Shown here: positions 49,888 to 58,624 of the stretch, piece by piece
Position numbering within the stretch: position 1 is the stretch's first letter
Layout: the number at the start of each line of letters is the position of its first letter
NCBI GenBank assembly: GCA_027532775.1
Contig: JAPZTO010000002.1
Span: 868,001-932,000 of the forward strand
Source: Beijerinckiaceae bacterium
Lineage (GTDB): Bacteria > Pseudomonadota > Alphaproteobacteria > Rhizobiales > Beijerinckiaceae
DNA length: 64,000 nt
Reading direction: 5' to 3'
Translations under genes and position numbers: made by a program
Notes under the pieces: model-generated
Told to the model about the DNA's origin: nothing
Database searches by the model: none
What the model saw: the letters and a program-made list of their open reading frames with translations, nothing else

Positions 49888-51195
49888 ATGGCACGCCATC
49901 TGAAGACCGGCCGCACGCCGGAACAGAATTCTGCTGACGCCCACAAGGTGCGCGAAACGGTGACGGGAATCCTCGAAACCGTGGAAACGCGCGGGGATGC
50001 GGCGCTCCGGGACCTTTCGGAACGGTTCGACAACTGGGCCCCGGCCTCCTTCCGGCTCAGCGAGCAGGACATCGAGGCCTGCCTGTCGCAAGTCTCCAAA
50101 CGGGATCTCGACGATATCCGGTTCGCCCAGGCGCAGGTGCGCAACTTTGCGCGGATCCAGCGCGACTCGATGAAGGACGTGGAAGTCGAGACCCTCCCGG
50201 GCGTCATTCTCGGCCATCGAAACATGCCGGTCGAGAGTGTCGGCTGCTATGTTCCGGGCGGCAAGTATCCGCTCGTGGCCTCGGCGCATATGGGCGTTGT
50301 GACGGCCAAGGTCGCCGGTGTGCCGCGCGTTATCGCCGCGTCGCCGCCCTTCCAGGGCAAGCCATCCCCGGCGGTCGTGGCGGCGATGCATCTCGGTGGC
50401 GCTGACGAGATCTATTCCCTCGGCGGTGTACAGGCGATCGCCGCAATGGGTATCGGCACCGAGAGTATCGCGCCGGTCTCGGTCATTGTTGGTCCGGGCA
50501 ATGCCTATGTGGCGGAAGCCAAGCGCCAGCTTTTCGGGCGTGTTGGCATTGATCTGATCGCGGGCCCCACGGAAACCCTGGTCATCGCGGATGACAGCGT
50601 CGACGCGGAAATCTGTGCAACGGATCTGCTCGGGCAGGCTGAACACGGCTTCAACACGCCGGCCGTCCTTCTGACGACCTCGGAAAAGCTTGCCCGCGCG
50701 ACGATGGAAGAAGTCGACCGGCTGCTGAAAATTCTCCCCACCGCCGAATATGCCTCCGTTTCCTGGCGTGATTACGGCGAGGTGATCCTGTGTGATTCCG
50801 ATGAGGACATGGTGCGCGAGGCGGACCGGATCGCTTCCGAGCATGTCCAGGTCATGACGCGTGACCCGGATTATTTCCTCAAGAACATGCGAAACTACGG
50901 CGCCTTGTTCCTCGGCCCCCGAACCAATGTCGCGTTCGGCGACAAGGTAATCGGCACCAACCACACGCTGCCAACGGGCAAGGCTGCTCGGTATACGGGC
51001 GGACTCTGGGTCGGAAAATTCATCAAGACCTGCACCTATCAGAAGGTGATGACCGATGAGGCTTCGGCACTGATCGGCGAATATTGTTCGCGTCTTTGCG
51101 TGCTCGAAGGCTTCTACGGCCATGCCGAGCAGGCGAACATCCGGGTGCGTCGTTATGGCGGCCGCAATGTCGGCTATGCCAAGGCGGCCGAGTGA
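49888..51195 (+). CDS. HisD-superfamily dehydrogenase, HpsN-like (sulfopropanediol 3-dehydrogenase?)
   Basis: A 435-residue HisD-fold enzyme. It retains the zinc/base positions of histidinol dehydrogenase: Q and H in [12 protein letters not shown] in SEHVQVM, the [10 protein letters not shown] segment and a C-terminal His in [10 protein letters not shown]. Sequence style ([17 protein letters not shown], terminal VRRYGG) is closer to HpsN, which oxidises 2,3-dihydroxypropane-1-sulfonate to sulfolactate with NAD, than to biosynthetic HisD. The operon has no his genes. HpsN assignment is by recall, not alignment. Start at 49888: AGAGGA lies 7 bases upstream. Confidence 0.75.
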   Translation: MARHLKTGRTPEQNSADAHKVRETVTGILETVETRGDAALRDLSERFDNWAPASFRLSEQDIEACLSQVSKRDLDDIRFAQAQVRNFARIQRDSMKDVEVETLPGVILGHRNMPVESVGCYVPGGKYPLVASAHMGVVTAKVAGVPRVIAASPPFQGKPSPAVVAAMHLGGADEIYSLGGVQAIAAMGIGTESIAPVSVIVGPGNAYVAEAKRQLFGRVGIDLIAGPTETLVIADDSVDAEICATDLLGQAEHGFNTPAVLLTTSEKLARATMEEVDRLLKILPTAEYASVSWRDYGEVILCDSDEDMVREADRIASEHVQVMTRDPDYFLKNMRNYGALFLGPRTNVAFGDKVIGTNHTLPTGKAARYTGGLWVGKFIKTCTYQKVMTDEASALIGEYCSRLCVLEGFYGHAEQANIRVRRYGGRNVGYAKAAE

Positions 51196-51238
51196 TGGCG
51201 ACGCCGCGCGTTCCTTCCCGGTGTGGCGAGGTGCGGCC

Positions 51239-52123
51239 ATGACAGGCGCAACCGCAGCAACGGTCGTTCTCAACGGGCTGACGCTGGCCGCCCTCTATTT
51301 CATCGTGGCATCCGGCTTTTCGCTGATCTTCGGGCTGATGCGCACCGTGAACATGGCGCATGGATCACTGTATCTGATCGGCGCCTATATCGGCTATGCG
51401 GTCTTCGAGCCGCTTTATGACCGTGACCTCTGGTACGCCTGGTACGTCGCGATCCTGGTCGGCATGGCGGCGGCAGCGCTTTTCGGCATCCTGATGCAGA
51501 CGGCCCTGCTTGGCTGGATGCAGGGCCAGGAGCTCCGGCAGGCGCTGGTGACCATCGCGCTCTCGATCATTGTTGCCGATCAACTGCTTGCACGCTTCGG
51601 GGGAACGCCGCGGCAGTTCTTTGCGCCCGATGCGTTGTTTGGCTCGACATCGATCCCGCTTATCGGGAATTACCCGACCTTCCGTCTGGTACAGATCGGC
51701 GTGGCTCTCGCCGTCGGCATCGGGCTCTGGCTGCTGCTCAATCGCACGCGTATTGGCCTCATGGTGCGCGCCGGCGTGGATGACCGGCCGATGCTCGCTG
51801 CCATGGGGGTCAATGTCCCCCTCGTCGCTGTCGCCGTTTTCGCTCTCGGGGCGGCCTTGGCAGGGCTGGGTGGAGTGATCGGCGCAACGGCACAACCCCT
51901 GGCCCAGGGTGTGGATGCACGGTTTCTGCTGACTGCGCTGGTTGTGGTGATTGTCGGCGGCATGGGATCGATAGCCGGCACGGCCATCGGCGCGCTGCTC
52001 GTCGGGCTGGCTGAACAGATCGGGCAGGCCCTGTTCCCGACCTACTCTGTCATCCTGACCTTCCTGATCATGGTCATTGTGCTGGCACTCCGGCCGCAGG
52101 GCATCATGGGGCGTGCGCGATGA
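51239..52123 (+). CDS. Branched-chain-type ABC transporter permease (LivH-like)
   Basis: A 294-residue membrane protein with about 8 helices and the LivH signatures VNMAHGSLYLIGAYIGY near the N terminus and AALAGLGGVIGA...GVDARFLLTALVVVIVGGMGSI. It forms the import channel with the next gene. The frame is open further upstream, but the ATG at 51239 gives the family-typical N terminus. It overlaps the LivM start by four bases. The substrate is more likely the diol or acid handled by the two upstream enzymes than an amino acid (inference). Confidence 0.93.
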   Translation: MTGATAATVVLNGLTLAALYFIVASGFSLIFGLMRTVNMAHGSLYLIGAYIGYAVFEPLYDRDLWYAWYVAILVGMAAAALFGILMQTALLGWMQGQELRQALVTIALSIIVADQLLARFGGTPRQFFAPDALFGSTSIPLIGNYPTFRLVQIGVALAVGIGLWLLLNRTRIGLMVRAGVDDRPMLAAMGVNVPLVAVAVFALGAALAGLGGVIGATAQPLAQGVDARFLLTALVVVIVGGMGSIAGTAIGALLVGLAEQIGQALFPTYSVILTFLIMVIVLALRPQGIMGRAR

Positions 52124-53139
52124 ACCTGGCACGGACGCTTCTTAGGGCCGGGGGCATCGGCCTTGCCATTCTGGTGCTGGCTCCGCTGGCGCTTCGGGCG
52201 ATGCTGCCCGAGAACCAGGCCCTGTTCTGGATCGGGAACATCTTCGCCCGGGCGCTCATCTACGGGATCATCGCCCTGTCCCTGACCTTTCTCGCAACCT
52301 ACGGGGGTTTTGTCAGCCTCGCGCAGATGATGGTTGCCGGCGTTGCCGGCTATGTTCTGGCGATCACGGTGCAAGGCGCTGTCCCGGTCATTATCGGGGG
52401 GTTCGGCTATCCCGTTGCAATCTTGCTTGCGCTCGGAGCAGCCGTGCTGGCGGGCCTGGCGGTCGGTGCCATCTCGGCCCGCACCAACGACATCTACCTC
52501 TTGATGATCACGCTGGCGCTGGCGGTCGGCTTCTATCGCTTCGTCGAGACGAATATCGACTGGTTCAACGGATATGAAGGCATTCGCAACGTTCTCGGCC
52601 CCGATCTCTTGGGCCGGAAGTTCCGCGATCCCATCCTGTTCTACGCCATCGCCTCCGCGACCGCGCTCTCGCTCTATCTCGGCGTGATCTTCCTCGTCCG
52701 GACGCCCTTTGGCCTCGCCTTGCAGGGCATCCGCGACAATCCGCGCCGCGTGTCCGCGCTGGGCTACAATGTAATGCTGCATCGCATTGTTGCGTTCGGG
52801 ATCGCCGGCTTTATCGCCGGATGCGGGGGCGTGCTCGCCACAATCTACAATATCGGAATCTCGCCCGGCTCGATCGGTCTCGGCGCGACAATGAACCTGC
52901 TCATCATCAGCGTCATCGGGGGGCTGGGCCATCCCATCGGCGCGTTCATCGGCGCGCTGCTTTTCGCGATCTTCGACACATTCGCCGCATCCATCTACGA
53001 CCGCGACCGCTTCAACACGCTGATCGGCGCGGTCTTTCTGTCGATTGTTCTCATTTCGCCCGATGGAGCGCTCGGCATGGTCCGCCGCCTTCGTGAGGGC
53101 TTTGCGCGAAAACCGAGAGCGGGCGCACCGCCGCTCTGA
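52120..53139 (+). CDS. Branched-chain-type ABC transporter permease (LivM-like)
   Basis: A 339-residue membrane protein with about 9-10 helices: IIALSLTFLATYGGFVSLAQ, ARTNDIYLLMITLALAVGF, and GLALQGIRDNPRRVSALGYN, which is the EAA-like loop contacting the ATPase. It pairs with the LivH-like protein. Translationally coupled to it by an ATGA overlap. Confidence 0.93.
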   Translation: MNLARTLLRAGGIGLAILVLAPLALRAMLPENQALFWIGNIFARALIYGIIALSLTFLATYGGFVSLAQMMVAGVAGYVLAITVQGAVPVIIGGFGYPVAILLALGAAVLAGLAVGAISARTNDIYLLMITLALAVGFYRFVETNIDWFNGYEGIRNVLGPDLLGRKFRDPILFYAIASATALSLYLGVIFLVRTPFGLALQGIRDNPRRVSALGYNVMLHRIVAFGIAGFIAGCGGVLATIYNIGISPGSIGLGATMNLLIISVIGGLGHPIGAFIGALLFAIFDTFAASIYDRDRFNTLIGAVFLSIVLISPDGALGMVRRLREGFARKPRAGAPPL

Positions 53140-53149
53140 TCCGGTTTCA

Positions 53150-53198
53150 CAGCCGCGAAGCGTCTCCCACAGCGGCTGGGACGAGAAGACGGGAGACG
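53150..53198 (+). promoter_or_regulatory. Alternative RNA hairpins before the binding-protein gene
   Basis: CAGCCGC (53150-53156) can pair with GCGGCTG (53172-53178), and CGTCTCCC (53161-53168) can pair with GGGAGACG (53191-53198). The two stems interlock, so they exclude each other. They lie between the permease stop and the receptor start and may protect the receptor mRNA or act as an attenuator. Confidence 0.45.
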
Positions 53199-53220
53199 AT
53201 CTTGGGTAGAGGAGACGAGA

Positions 53221-54486
53221 ATGTTCAAGGGATTGATAACAAGAAGGGCAGCGGCCGCGCTTGCAGTGACCGCATCTGCGGCATTCGTGGCTCCAGCCTT
53301 TGCCCAGCAGGGCGGCGTGATCCGGATCGGATCGATCAAGACGCTCGAAGGGCCGTTTGCCACAGGGGGGCAGGATGCAGTCCGCGCCCTCACGATGGCC
53401 TTCGAGGAAGTGAATTTCACGGTTGCCGGGAAGAAGATCGAATGGGTCAGGGAGAGCTCGAACGCACAGGCTGATGTGGCTCTCGCTCGCGCTCGGAAGC
53501 TGATCGAACAGGACCAGGTGGACATCATCATCGGGCCGTTGTCCGGCGCCGAAGGCATGGCGCTGCGTGATTATTCACGCACATTGACCGGCAACACGAT
53601 CGTGAATGGCCAGTCCGCAGCGGCAGACACCACGCTTCGCGATGTTTCGCCCAATTTCTTCCGCTTCAATGGCGACGGTATGCAGTGGATCGCCGGGCTC
53701 GGCACCTATGCCTACAAGACCATGAATGCCCGTCATGTTGCGATGGTCGGAGGCGATTATGCCTTCCCCTACGCGCAGGTCTTCGGTTTCATGCAGGAGT
53801 TCTGCAAGCTCGGCGGCAAGGTCACGAAACTCTGGTCGCCTCTAGGAACCACCGATTTCGCGTCCACGATTGCCAGCATCCCCAAGAATGCCGATGCGGT
53901 GCTCGTAATCCATGGCGGTACGGACGCGCTCGCCTTCCTGACCCAATATGCCCAGGCGGGCGGGCAGCAACCGTTGATCGCAGGTCCTGTAACGGTTGAC
54001 CAGGTGGTGATGTCGGCGCGTGGCCCGCATCGCCGGTTGCTGAATAATCTTATCTCCGCCGGCCCCATCGTCGATGACAGCGACGATCCTACCTGGAAGG
54101 CCTTTGTCGACAGGTACAAGAAGCGCTTCCCGGACGGCTTCGCAGCGCCATCGATCAATGCGGTGCATTACTACATCGCCGCACGCGCCGTGCTCATGGC
54201 GCTGGAACAGGTCAAGGGCGACCTCTCCAGCAACCAGCAGGCGTTCCAGGCCGCCCTCGCCAAGCTTGAGGTTCCGACCCCCATGGGTGGCAAGGTTCGG
54301 CTGGACGATAACCGGCAGGCGATTGCCAGCAACTTCATCCGGCGCGTTGTTGATCGCAACGGGCAGTTGTTCACGACGCAGGTCGAACGTTTCGACAATG
54401 TCACGCAGACCTATGGCATGCCCCGTGCCGAGTTCCTCGCGCTGGGTTCCCCCTCGCGCGACAACCCGTCCTGCCCGCCGCAATAA
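53221..54486 (+). CDS. Periplasmic binding protein, Leu/Ile/Val-type (LivK-like)
   Basis: A 421-residue type I periplasmic binding protein with a signal peptide ending PAFAQ. It has the family opening IRIGSIKTLEGPFATGGQDA and the hinge region LARARKLIEQDQVDIIIGPL. The later RHVAMVGGDYAFPYAQ and AINAVHYYIAARAVLMA-like segments (here SINAVHYYIAARAV) are also typical. It catches the substrate for the LivHMGF-like complex. It is flanked on both sides by RNA hairpins, which is common for the abundant receptor of an ABC operon. Confidence 0.93.
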   Translation: MFKGLITRRAAAALAVTASAAFVAPAFAQQGGVIRIGSIKTLEGPFATGGQDAVRALTMAFEEVNFTVAGKKIEWVRESSNAQADVALARARKLIEQDQVDIIIGPLSGAEGMALRDYSRTLTGNTIVNGQSAAADTTLRDVSPNFFRFNGDGMQWIAGLGTYAYKTMNARHVAMVGGDYAFPYAQVFGFMQEFCKLGGKVTKLWSPLGTTDFASTIASIPKNADAVLVIHGGTDALAFLTQYAQAGGQQPLIAGPVTVDQVVMSARGPHRRLLNNLISAGPIVDDSDDPTWKAFVDRYKKRFPDGFAAPSINAVHYYIAARAVLMALEQVKGDLSSNQQAFQAALAKLEVPTPMGGKVRLDDNRQAIASNFIRRVVDRNGQLFTTQVERFDNVTQTYGMPRAEFLALGSPSRDNPSCPPQ

Positions 54487-54496
54487 CGGGCCGACT

Positions 54497-54523
54497 GGGG
54501 ATGGCGAGGATTTCGCCATCCCC
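54497..54523 (+). terminator. Strong intercistronic hairpin
   Basis: GGGGATGGCGA and TCGCCATCCCC form a perfect 11-base stem with a 5-base loop, directly after the receptor gene. No T-run follows, so partial read-through to the ATPase genes is likely; it would raise receptor mRNA over ATPase mRNA. Confidence 0.65.
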
Positions 54524-54551
54524 CCTTCACAACCGGGGAGGAATAACCGCC

Positions 54552-55298
54552 ATGGGCAATGCACTCGAACTCCAGGATGTCGGAAGACGCTTCGGCGCGT
54601 TGCATGCTGTCAAAGGTGTTTCCCTCAAGGTCCCCCCGGGCCAGCGACATGCCATCCTTGGCCCCAATGGCGCCGGCAAGACGACCCTGTTCAACCTTGT
54701 TTGCGGTGATTTTCCACCGACATCCGGACAAATCATTGCCTTTGGCGAGGATCTGACCCGAAGGCCAGCCTTGCACCGGGCCCGCATCGGGATTGGCCGG
54801 ACCTATCAGACATCCCTGCTCTTCACTGGCCTCAGCGTCCTCGACAACCTGCTGGTCGCAATCCGGGGCGCCAGGAAGGGGAGGTTTTCGATGCTACCCT
54901 CCGGCGCTGGAGGCGAAGATGTCACCCGGGCACGCGAACTGGCGGAGCGGGTCCGACTTGCACACCGGGCAGACGCGGAAGTTGCCACGCTGTCACATGG
55001 CCAACGGCGGCAGCTGGAACTGGGCATGGCGCTGGCGTGCCAGCCGCGGCTGCTCATGCTGGACGAACCCGCTGCCGGACTCTCGCCCGCCGAACGACCG
55101 GAACTGAACCAGATGCTGAAGGATCTGCCGCGTGACATCACGCTGATCCTGATCGAGCATGACATGGATGTGGCTTTGCCCATTTCGGACATGGTGACCG
55201 TGATGAAGGATGGCGAGATCGTTGTGCAGGAAACACCTGACAAGATCACGAGCAACCCCGTCGTCAACCGGATCTACCTGGGGCAGGGCCATGGCTGA
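54552..55298 (+). CDS. ABC transporter ATPase (LivG-like)
   Basis: A 248-residue ATPase with Walker A GPNGAGKTT, the Q-loop region TYQTSLLFTGLSV, the signature LSHGQRRQLELG, Walker B LLMLDEP and the switch His in IEHDMDVAL. It pairs with the LivF-like ATPase whose start it overlaps by 8 bases. GGGAGGA precedes the ATG at 54552. Confidence 0.95.
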   Translation: MGNALELQDVGRRFGALHAVKGVSLKVPPGQRHAILGPNGAGKTTLFNLVCGDFPPTSGQIIAFGEDLTRRPALHRARIGIGRTYQTSLLFTGLSVLDNLLVAIRGARKGRFSMLPSGAGGEDVTRARELAERVRLAHRADAEVATLSHGQRRQLELGMALACQPRLLMLDEPAAGLSPAERPELNQMLKDLPRDITLILIEHDMDVALPISDMVTVMKDGEIVVQETPDKITSNPVVNRIYLGQGHG

Positions 55299-56010
55299 CC
55301 GTACCATTCTCGAAATCTCGGATCTCAATGTCCATTATGGACAGGCTCATGCCTTGCAGGGGGTATCCCTGGCCTTTGGCCTCGCGCCGGTTGCCATTGT
55401 CGGTCGCAACGGCATGGGCAAAACCACGCTGTGCCAGGCCATTGTCGGGCTGACAAAGGCGTCCGCCGGCAGCATCCGGATGGAAGGCCAAGAGGTCAGC
55501 CGCCTGCCATCCTACAAGATCGCCCGACACGGCATCGCCATTGTCCCGCAGGGGCGGCGGACATTTCCTTCGCTCACGGTCGACGAGCATCTGCGCCTCG
55601 CCAGCACTGGAAAGGGTGGCGCATGGACCCTTGCGCGCGTCTATGAAACGTTTCCGCGCCTCGCTGAACGCAAGGGCAATGGCGGCACCCAGCTTTCAGG
55701 CGGCGAACAGCAGATGCTCGCCATCGCCCGCGCCCTGCTCGCCAACCCCCGCTATGTCATCATGGACGAGCCCTCGGAAGGGCTTGCTCCTGTCATTGTC
55801 GATCACCTCATCGATGTCCTCCGGGCCTTGTCGAAAGACGGGATTGGCCTGCTGCTCGTTGAACAGAAGCTGGCATTGGCAACCGCGGTTTGCGATCGCG
55901 TGGAGATCATGCTCAACGGCCGTATCGCAGCCAGCACCACGGCAGCCGTGCTGATGGCCGATCTGCCGATGCAGCAGCGCTATCTGGGCGTTGCATCGGC
56001 CGGACATTGA
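55291..56010 (+). CDS. ABC transporter ATPase (LivF-like)
   Basis: A 239-residue ATPase with Walker A GRNGMGKTT, IVPQGRRTFPSLTVDEHL (Q-loop, with the QGR typical of LivF), the signature LSGGEQQMLAIARAL and Walker B YVIMDEPSEGL. It completes the five-part transporter of the operon. Confidence 0.95.
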   Translation: MADRTILEISDLNVHYGQAHALQGVSLAFGLAPVAIVGRNGMGKTTLCQAIVGLTKASAGSIRMEGQEVSRLPSYKIARHGIAIVPQGRRTFPSLTVDEHLRLASTGKGGAWTLARVYETFPRLAERKGNGGTQLSGGEQQMLAIARALLANPRYVIMDEPSEGLAPVIVDHLIDVLRALSKDGIGLLLVEQKLALATAVCDRVEIMLNGRIAASTTAAVLMADLPMQQRYLGVASAGH

Positions 56011-56086
56011 CGCCTGTTGCCGGGTGATAGCTGCCCTTGATTTGTGGAGGCTGTCGCCACGTCCATCTGACACGGCCCTGACGGCC

Positions 56087-56917
56087 TCACTTGCCCTGGT
56101 TGATCGACGGCGGCTTAAGCCCGTTGTTGATCAGTCCGTATTTGTTGATCAGGGCATCATAGGTGCCCTTGGCCTGGAGCCGCTCGATCGCACCCTTGAC
56201 TGCATCGCGCAGCCTGGCGCCCTCCTCGGTCTTCGCGACCGGGATCCCCACAAGCGACTGGGTGAAGGGGAGGCCCAGCGGGACATAGGTGTCGGGTTCA
56301 AGCTTCTGGAAATAGGACATCGTTTCCGAACCCTGGACCCCACCCTGCAGCCGCTGGGTCTTGATCTGGTTGCGGGCATCGACAGAGCCTTCGGTGCCGA
56401 CGACCGTGATAGCCGGCTTGCCCTTGGCCACACAATTGGCCTGGCTCCACTCGCCAATCTGCTGCGGCCAATTGGTTGAGCGGGAAGCGCCGACGCTCTT
56501 GCCGCAGAGATCCTCCGGGGTCTTGATCTGATCCTTCAGCGAGAAATGCGTATAGAATTGCGCTCCAGAGACCATGTAATCGACAAAATCCGCCACTTCG
56601 CGGCGCGAAGGCAGATCGCTCATGCCAGCCATGGCCATATCGGCGCGGCCTGTCTGGAGCGACGGCAACATCTGAGCGAAGGCGGTTTCCTGCCATTCCA
56701 CCTTGACGCCGAGTTCGGCAGCAATTGCCTCACCAAGCTCGATGTCGAAGCCGGTCAGGGTGTTGTTGGCCGGATCCTTGTAGGCGATAGGCGCGTAGTT
56801 CGGCTGGGTTGCGATCACCAGCTTGCCAGCCGCCTTGATACGGTCCGGCAGGGACTGTCCGAGGGCGGCCGGGCTGGCCAGGGCCACAAGGGCCGAAGCG
56901 AGGATCAGTCTGCGCAT
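56087..56917 (-). CDS. Polar amino acid-type periplasmic binding protein (family 3)
   Basis: A 276-residue solute receptor with a signal peptide (cleavage near ALGQ) and the SBP_bac_3 signature TGFDIELGEAIAAELGVKVE, then LQTGRADMAMAGMSDLPSR. It serves the permease and ATPase genes that lie just upstream on the same strand. Two cysteines (CGKSVGAS and ANCVAKG) could form a disulfide. The operon order is argH-like, permease, ATPase, receptor. Confidence 0.92.
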   Translation of the reverse strand: MRRLILASALVALASPAALGQSLPDRIKAAGKLVIATQPNYAPIAYKDPANNTLTGFDIELGEAIAAELGVKVEWQETAFAQMLPSLQTGRADMAMAGMSDLPSRREVADFVDYMVSGAQFYTHFSLKDQIKTPEDLCGKSVGASRSTNWPQQIGEWSQANCVAKGKPAITVVGTEGSVDARNQIKTQRLQGGVQGSETMSYFQKLEPDTYVPLGLPFTQSLVGIPVAKTEEGARLRDAVKGAIERLQAKGTYDALINKYGLINNGLKPPSINQGK

Positions 56918-56942
56918 GGGGAGATTCCTTTATGGTTGGGGT

Positions 56943-57719
56943 TCAGGAGAGGACAGCCGAAATGAATTCCCGCGTTCGGGCCTGCTGCGGGCTGAGAAGA
57001 ACCTGCGCCGGCGGGCCCTGTTCGATGATCTGGCCGCAATCCATGAACACCACATCATGTGCAACCTCTCGGGCAAAGCCGAGTTCATGGGTCACGACAA
57101 TCATCGTCATGCCGGACCGGGCAAGATCACGCATCACCGCCAGAACCTCGCCCACCAGTTCCGGATCCAGAGCGGAGGTCGGTTCGTCGAAAAGCATGAT
57201 GCGGGGGCGCATGGCCAGTGCCCGGGCAATCGCGACCCGCTGCTGCTGGCCGCCGGACATTTCAATCGGATAGGCATCGCGCTTGTCGCTCAGGCCAACC
57301 CGGGCCAGCAGGGCCATGGCCTCCTCCTCCGCCACGCGGCGCGGGCGCCGCAAGACAGTGACCGGACCTTCGATAATGTTTCCGAGCGCGGTCATATGAT
57401 GGAACAGGTTGAACCGCTGGAAAACCATGCCGGTCGCCAACCGCTGACGCGCAATTTCGGCATCGGACAATTCGCGCAGCGTATCGCCGACCCGGCGATA
57501 GCCGATCAGTTCACCATCGATCAGGATGGCGCCGGAATCGATCTTCTCGAGCTGGTTCAGGCAACGCAGGAACGTGGATTTCCCGGAGCCGGAGGGGCCG
57601 ATGATGCACTGGACGGTGCCGGGGGCAATGCTCAGCGAAACGCGGTCAAGCGCCTGGAGGGAACCGAAACGCTTGGTGACCTGATGGGCAACCACGATGG
57701 GGGCCGGCGGCATGGTCAT
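56943..57719 (-). CDS. Polar amino acid ABC transporter ATPase (GlnQ-like)
   Basis: A 258-residue ATPase with Walker A GPSGSGKST, MVFQRFNLFHHM (the FNLF Q-loop of GlnQ/HisP types), the signature MSGGQQQRVAIARALAM, Walker B MLFDEPTSALDPEL and the switch His region VTHELGFA. Start and upstream permease stop overlap by four bases. Confidence 0.95.
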   Translation of the reverse strand: MTMPPAPIVVAHQVTKRFGSLQALDRVSLSIAPGTVQCIIGPSGSGKSTFLRCLNQLEKIDSGAILIDGELIGYRRVGDTLRELSDAEIARQRLATGMVFQRFNLFHHMTALGNIIEGPVTVLRRPRRVAEEEAMALLARVGLSDKRDAYPIEMSGGQQQRVAIARALAMRPRIMLFDEPTSALDPELVGEVLAVMRDLARSGMTMIVVTHELGFAREVAHDVVFMDCGQIIEQGPPAQVLLSPQQARTREFISAVLS

Positions 57720-58624
57720 GCCTGGCCTCCCGCAGCCTTGTTCCGGCCGACCTTTTGCCGGATGCGACGCTCGCCGCGGCCCCGTGAGAAGAAGCGTTCG
57801 AGGAAGAACTGCCCGACCTGCAGCAGCGTGACCACGGCGAGATACCAGATCGCCGCCACGATCAGCAGCTCGATGACGCGGGCATTCGCGTAATAGATGG
57901 TCTGCGCATTGCGGAGGATTTCCGAATACTGGATGACACTGGCTATCGAGGTCAACTTGACCATCGAGATGAATTCGTTGCCGACAGGCGGGATGATGAC
58001 CCGCATCGCCTGCGGAAGGATGATCCGCCGCAACGTGGTGAGCCTGTTCATGCCGATGGATTTTGCCGCCTCTGTCTGGCCAAGATCGACCGACAGGATG
58101 CCGGATCGGACAACTTCGGCCGTGTAGGCGCCCTGGTTCATGCCAAGCCCGAGCAGGGTGGCGACGAAGGGCGTGATGACATCGATGGTCCGGAACTCGA
58201 TCAGCCCGGGTATGCCGATCCGCGGGAAGACCAGCGCCAGGTTGAACCAGAGCAGCAATTGCAGGAGCAGCGGCGTACCGCGGAAGAACCAGATGTAGAA
58301 CAGGGCCGACCCCCGGAGCACCGGGTTGGGCGACATATACATGATCGCGAACAGCACGCCGAGCACGATGCCGAGGGCCATGGCGCAGGCTGTCATGATC
58401 ACGGTGTTGACAAGGCCATTGAGAATGGCTGGCGCGGTGAGGAACTGTCCGACAACCTTCCAGGCGATCTGGCCTTCCGCGAAAGCCTTCACGACCCAGG
58501 CGAAGAGCAGGAGAATGATCGCAGCCGCCACCCAGCGACCATAATAGCGATGCGGAACGATCGTAAGCCCGGCAAGGCGCTCGAGTTCGGTCGGGGCAGG
58601 CCTTGCCGCAGAGTCGCCGCCCAT
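57716..58624 (-). CDS. Polar amino acid ABC transporter permease
   Basis: A 302-residue permease of the HisM/GlnP family: LNGLVNTVIMTACAMALGIV and FYIWFFRGTPLLLQLLLWFN, with the EAA loop EAAKSIGMNRLTTLRRIILP. A single permease suggests a homodimer. The N terminus of about 45 residues is longer than usual. The start at 58624 has GGGGAGG upstream and overlaps the argH-like stop by one base (TGATG). Confidence 0.93.
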   Translation of the reverse strand: MGGDSAARPAPTELERLAGLTIVPHRYYGRWVAAAIILLLFAWVVKAFAEGQIAWKVVGQFLTAPAILNGLVNTVIMTACAMALGIVLGVLFAIMYMSPNPVLRGSALFYIWFFRGTPLLLQLLLWFNLALVFPRIGIPGLIEFRTIDVITPFVATLLGLGMNQGAYTAEVVRSGILSVDLGQTEAAKSIGMNRLTTLRRIILPQAMRVIIPPVGNEFISMVKLTSIASVIQYSEILRNAQTIYYANARVIELLIVAAIWYLAVVTLLQVGQFFLERFFSRGRGERRIRQKVGRNKAAGGQA

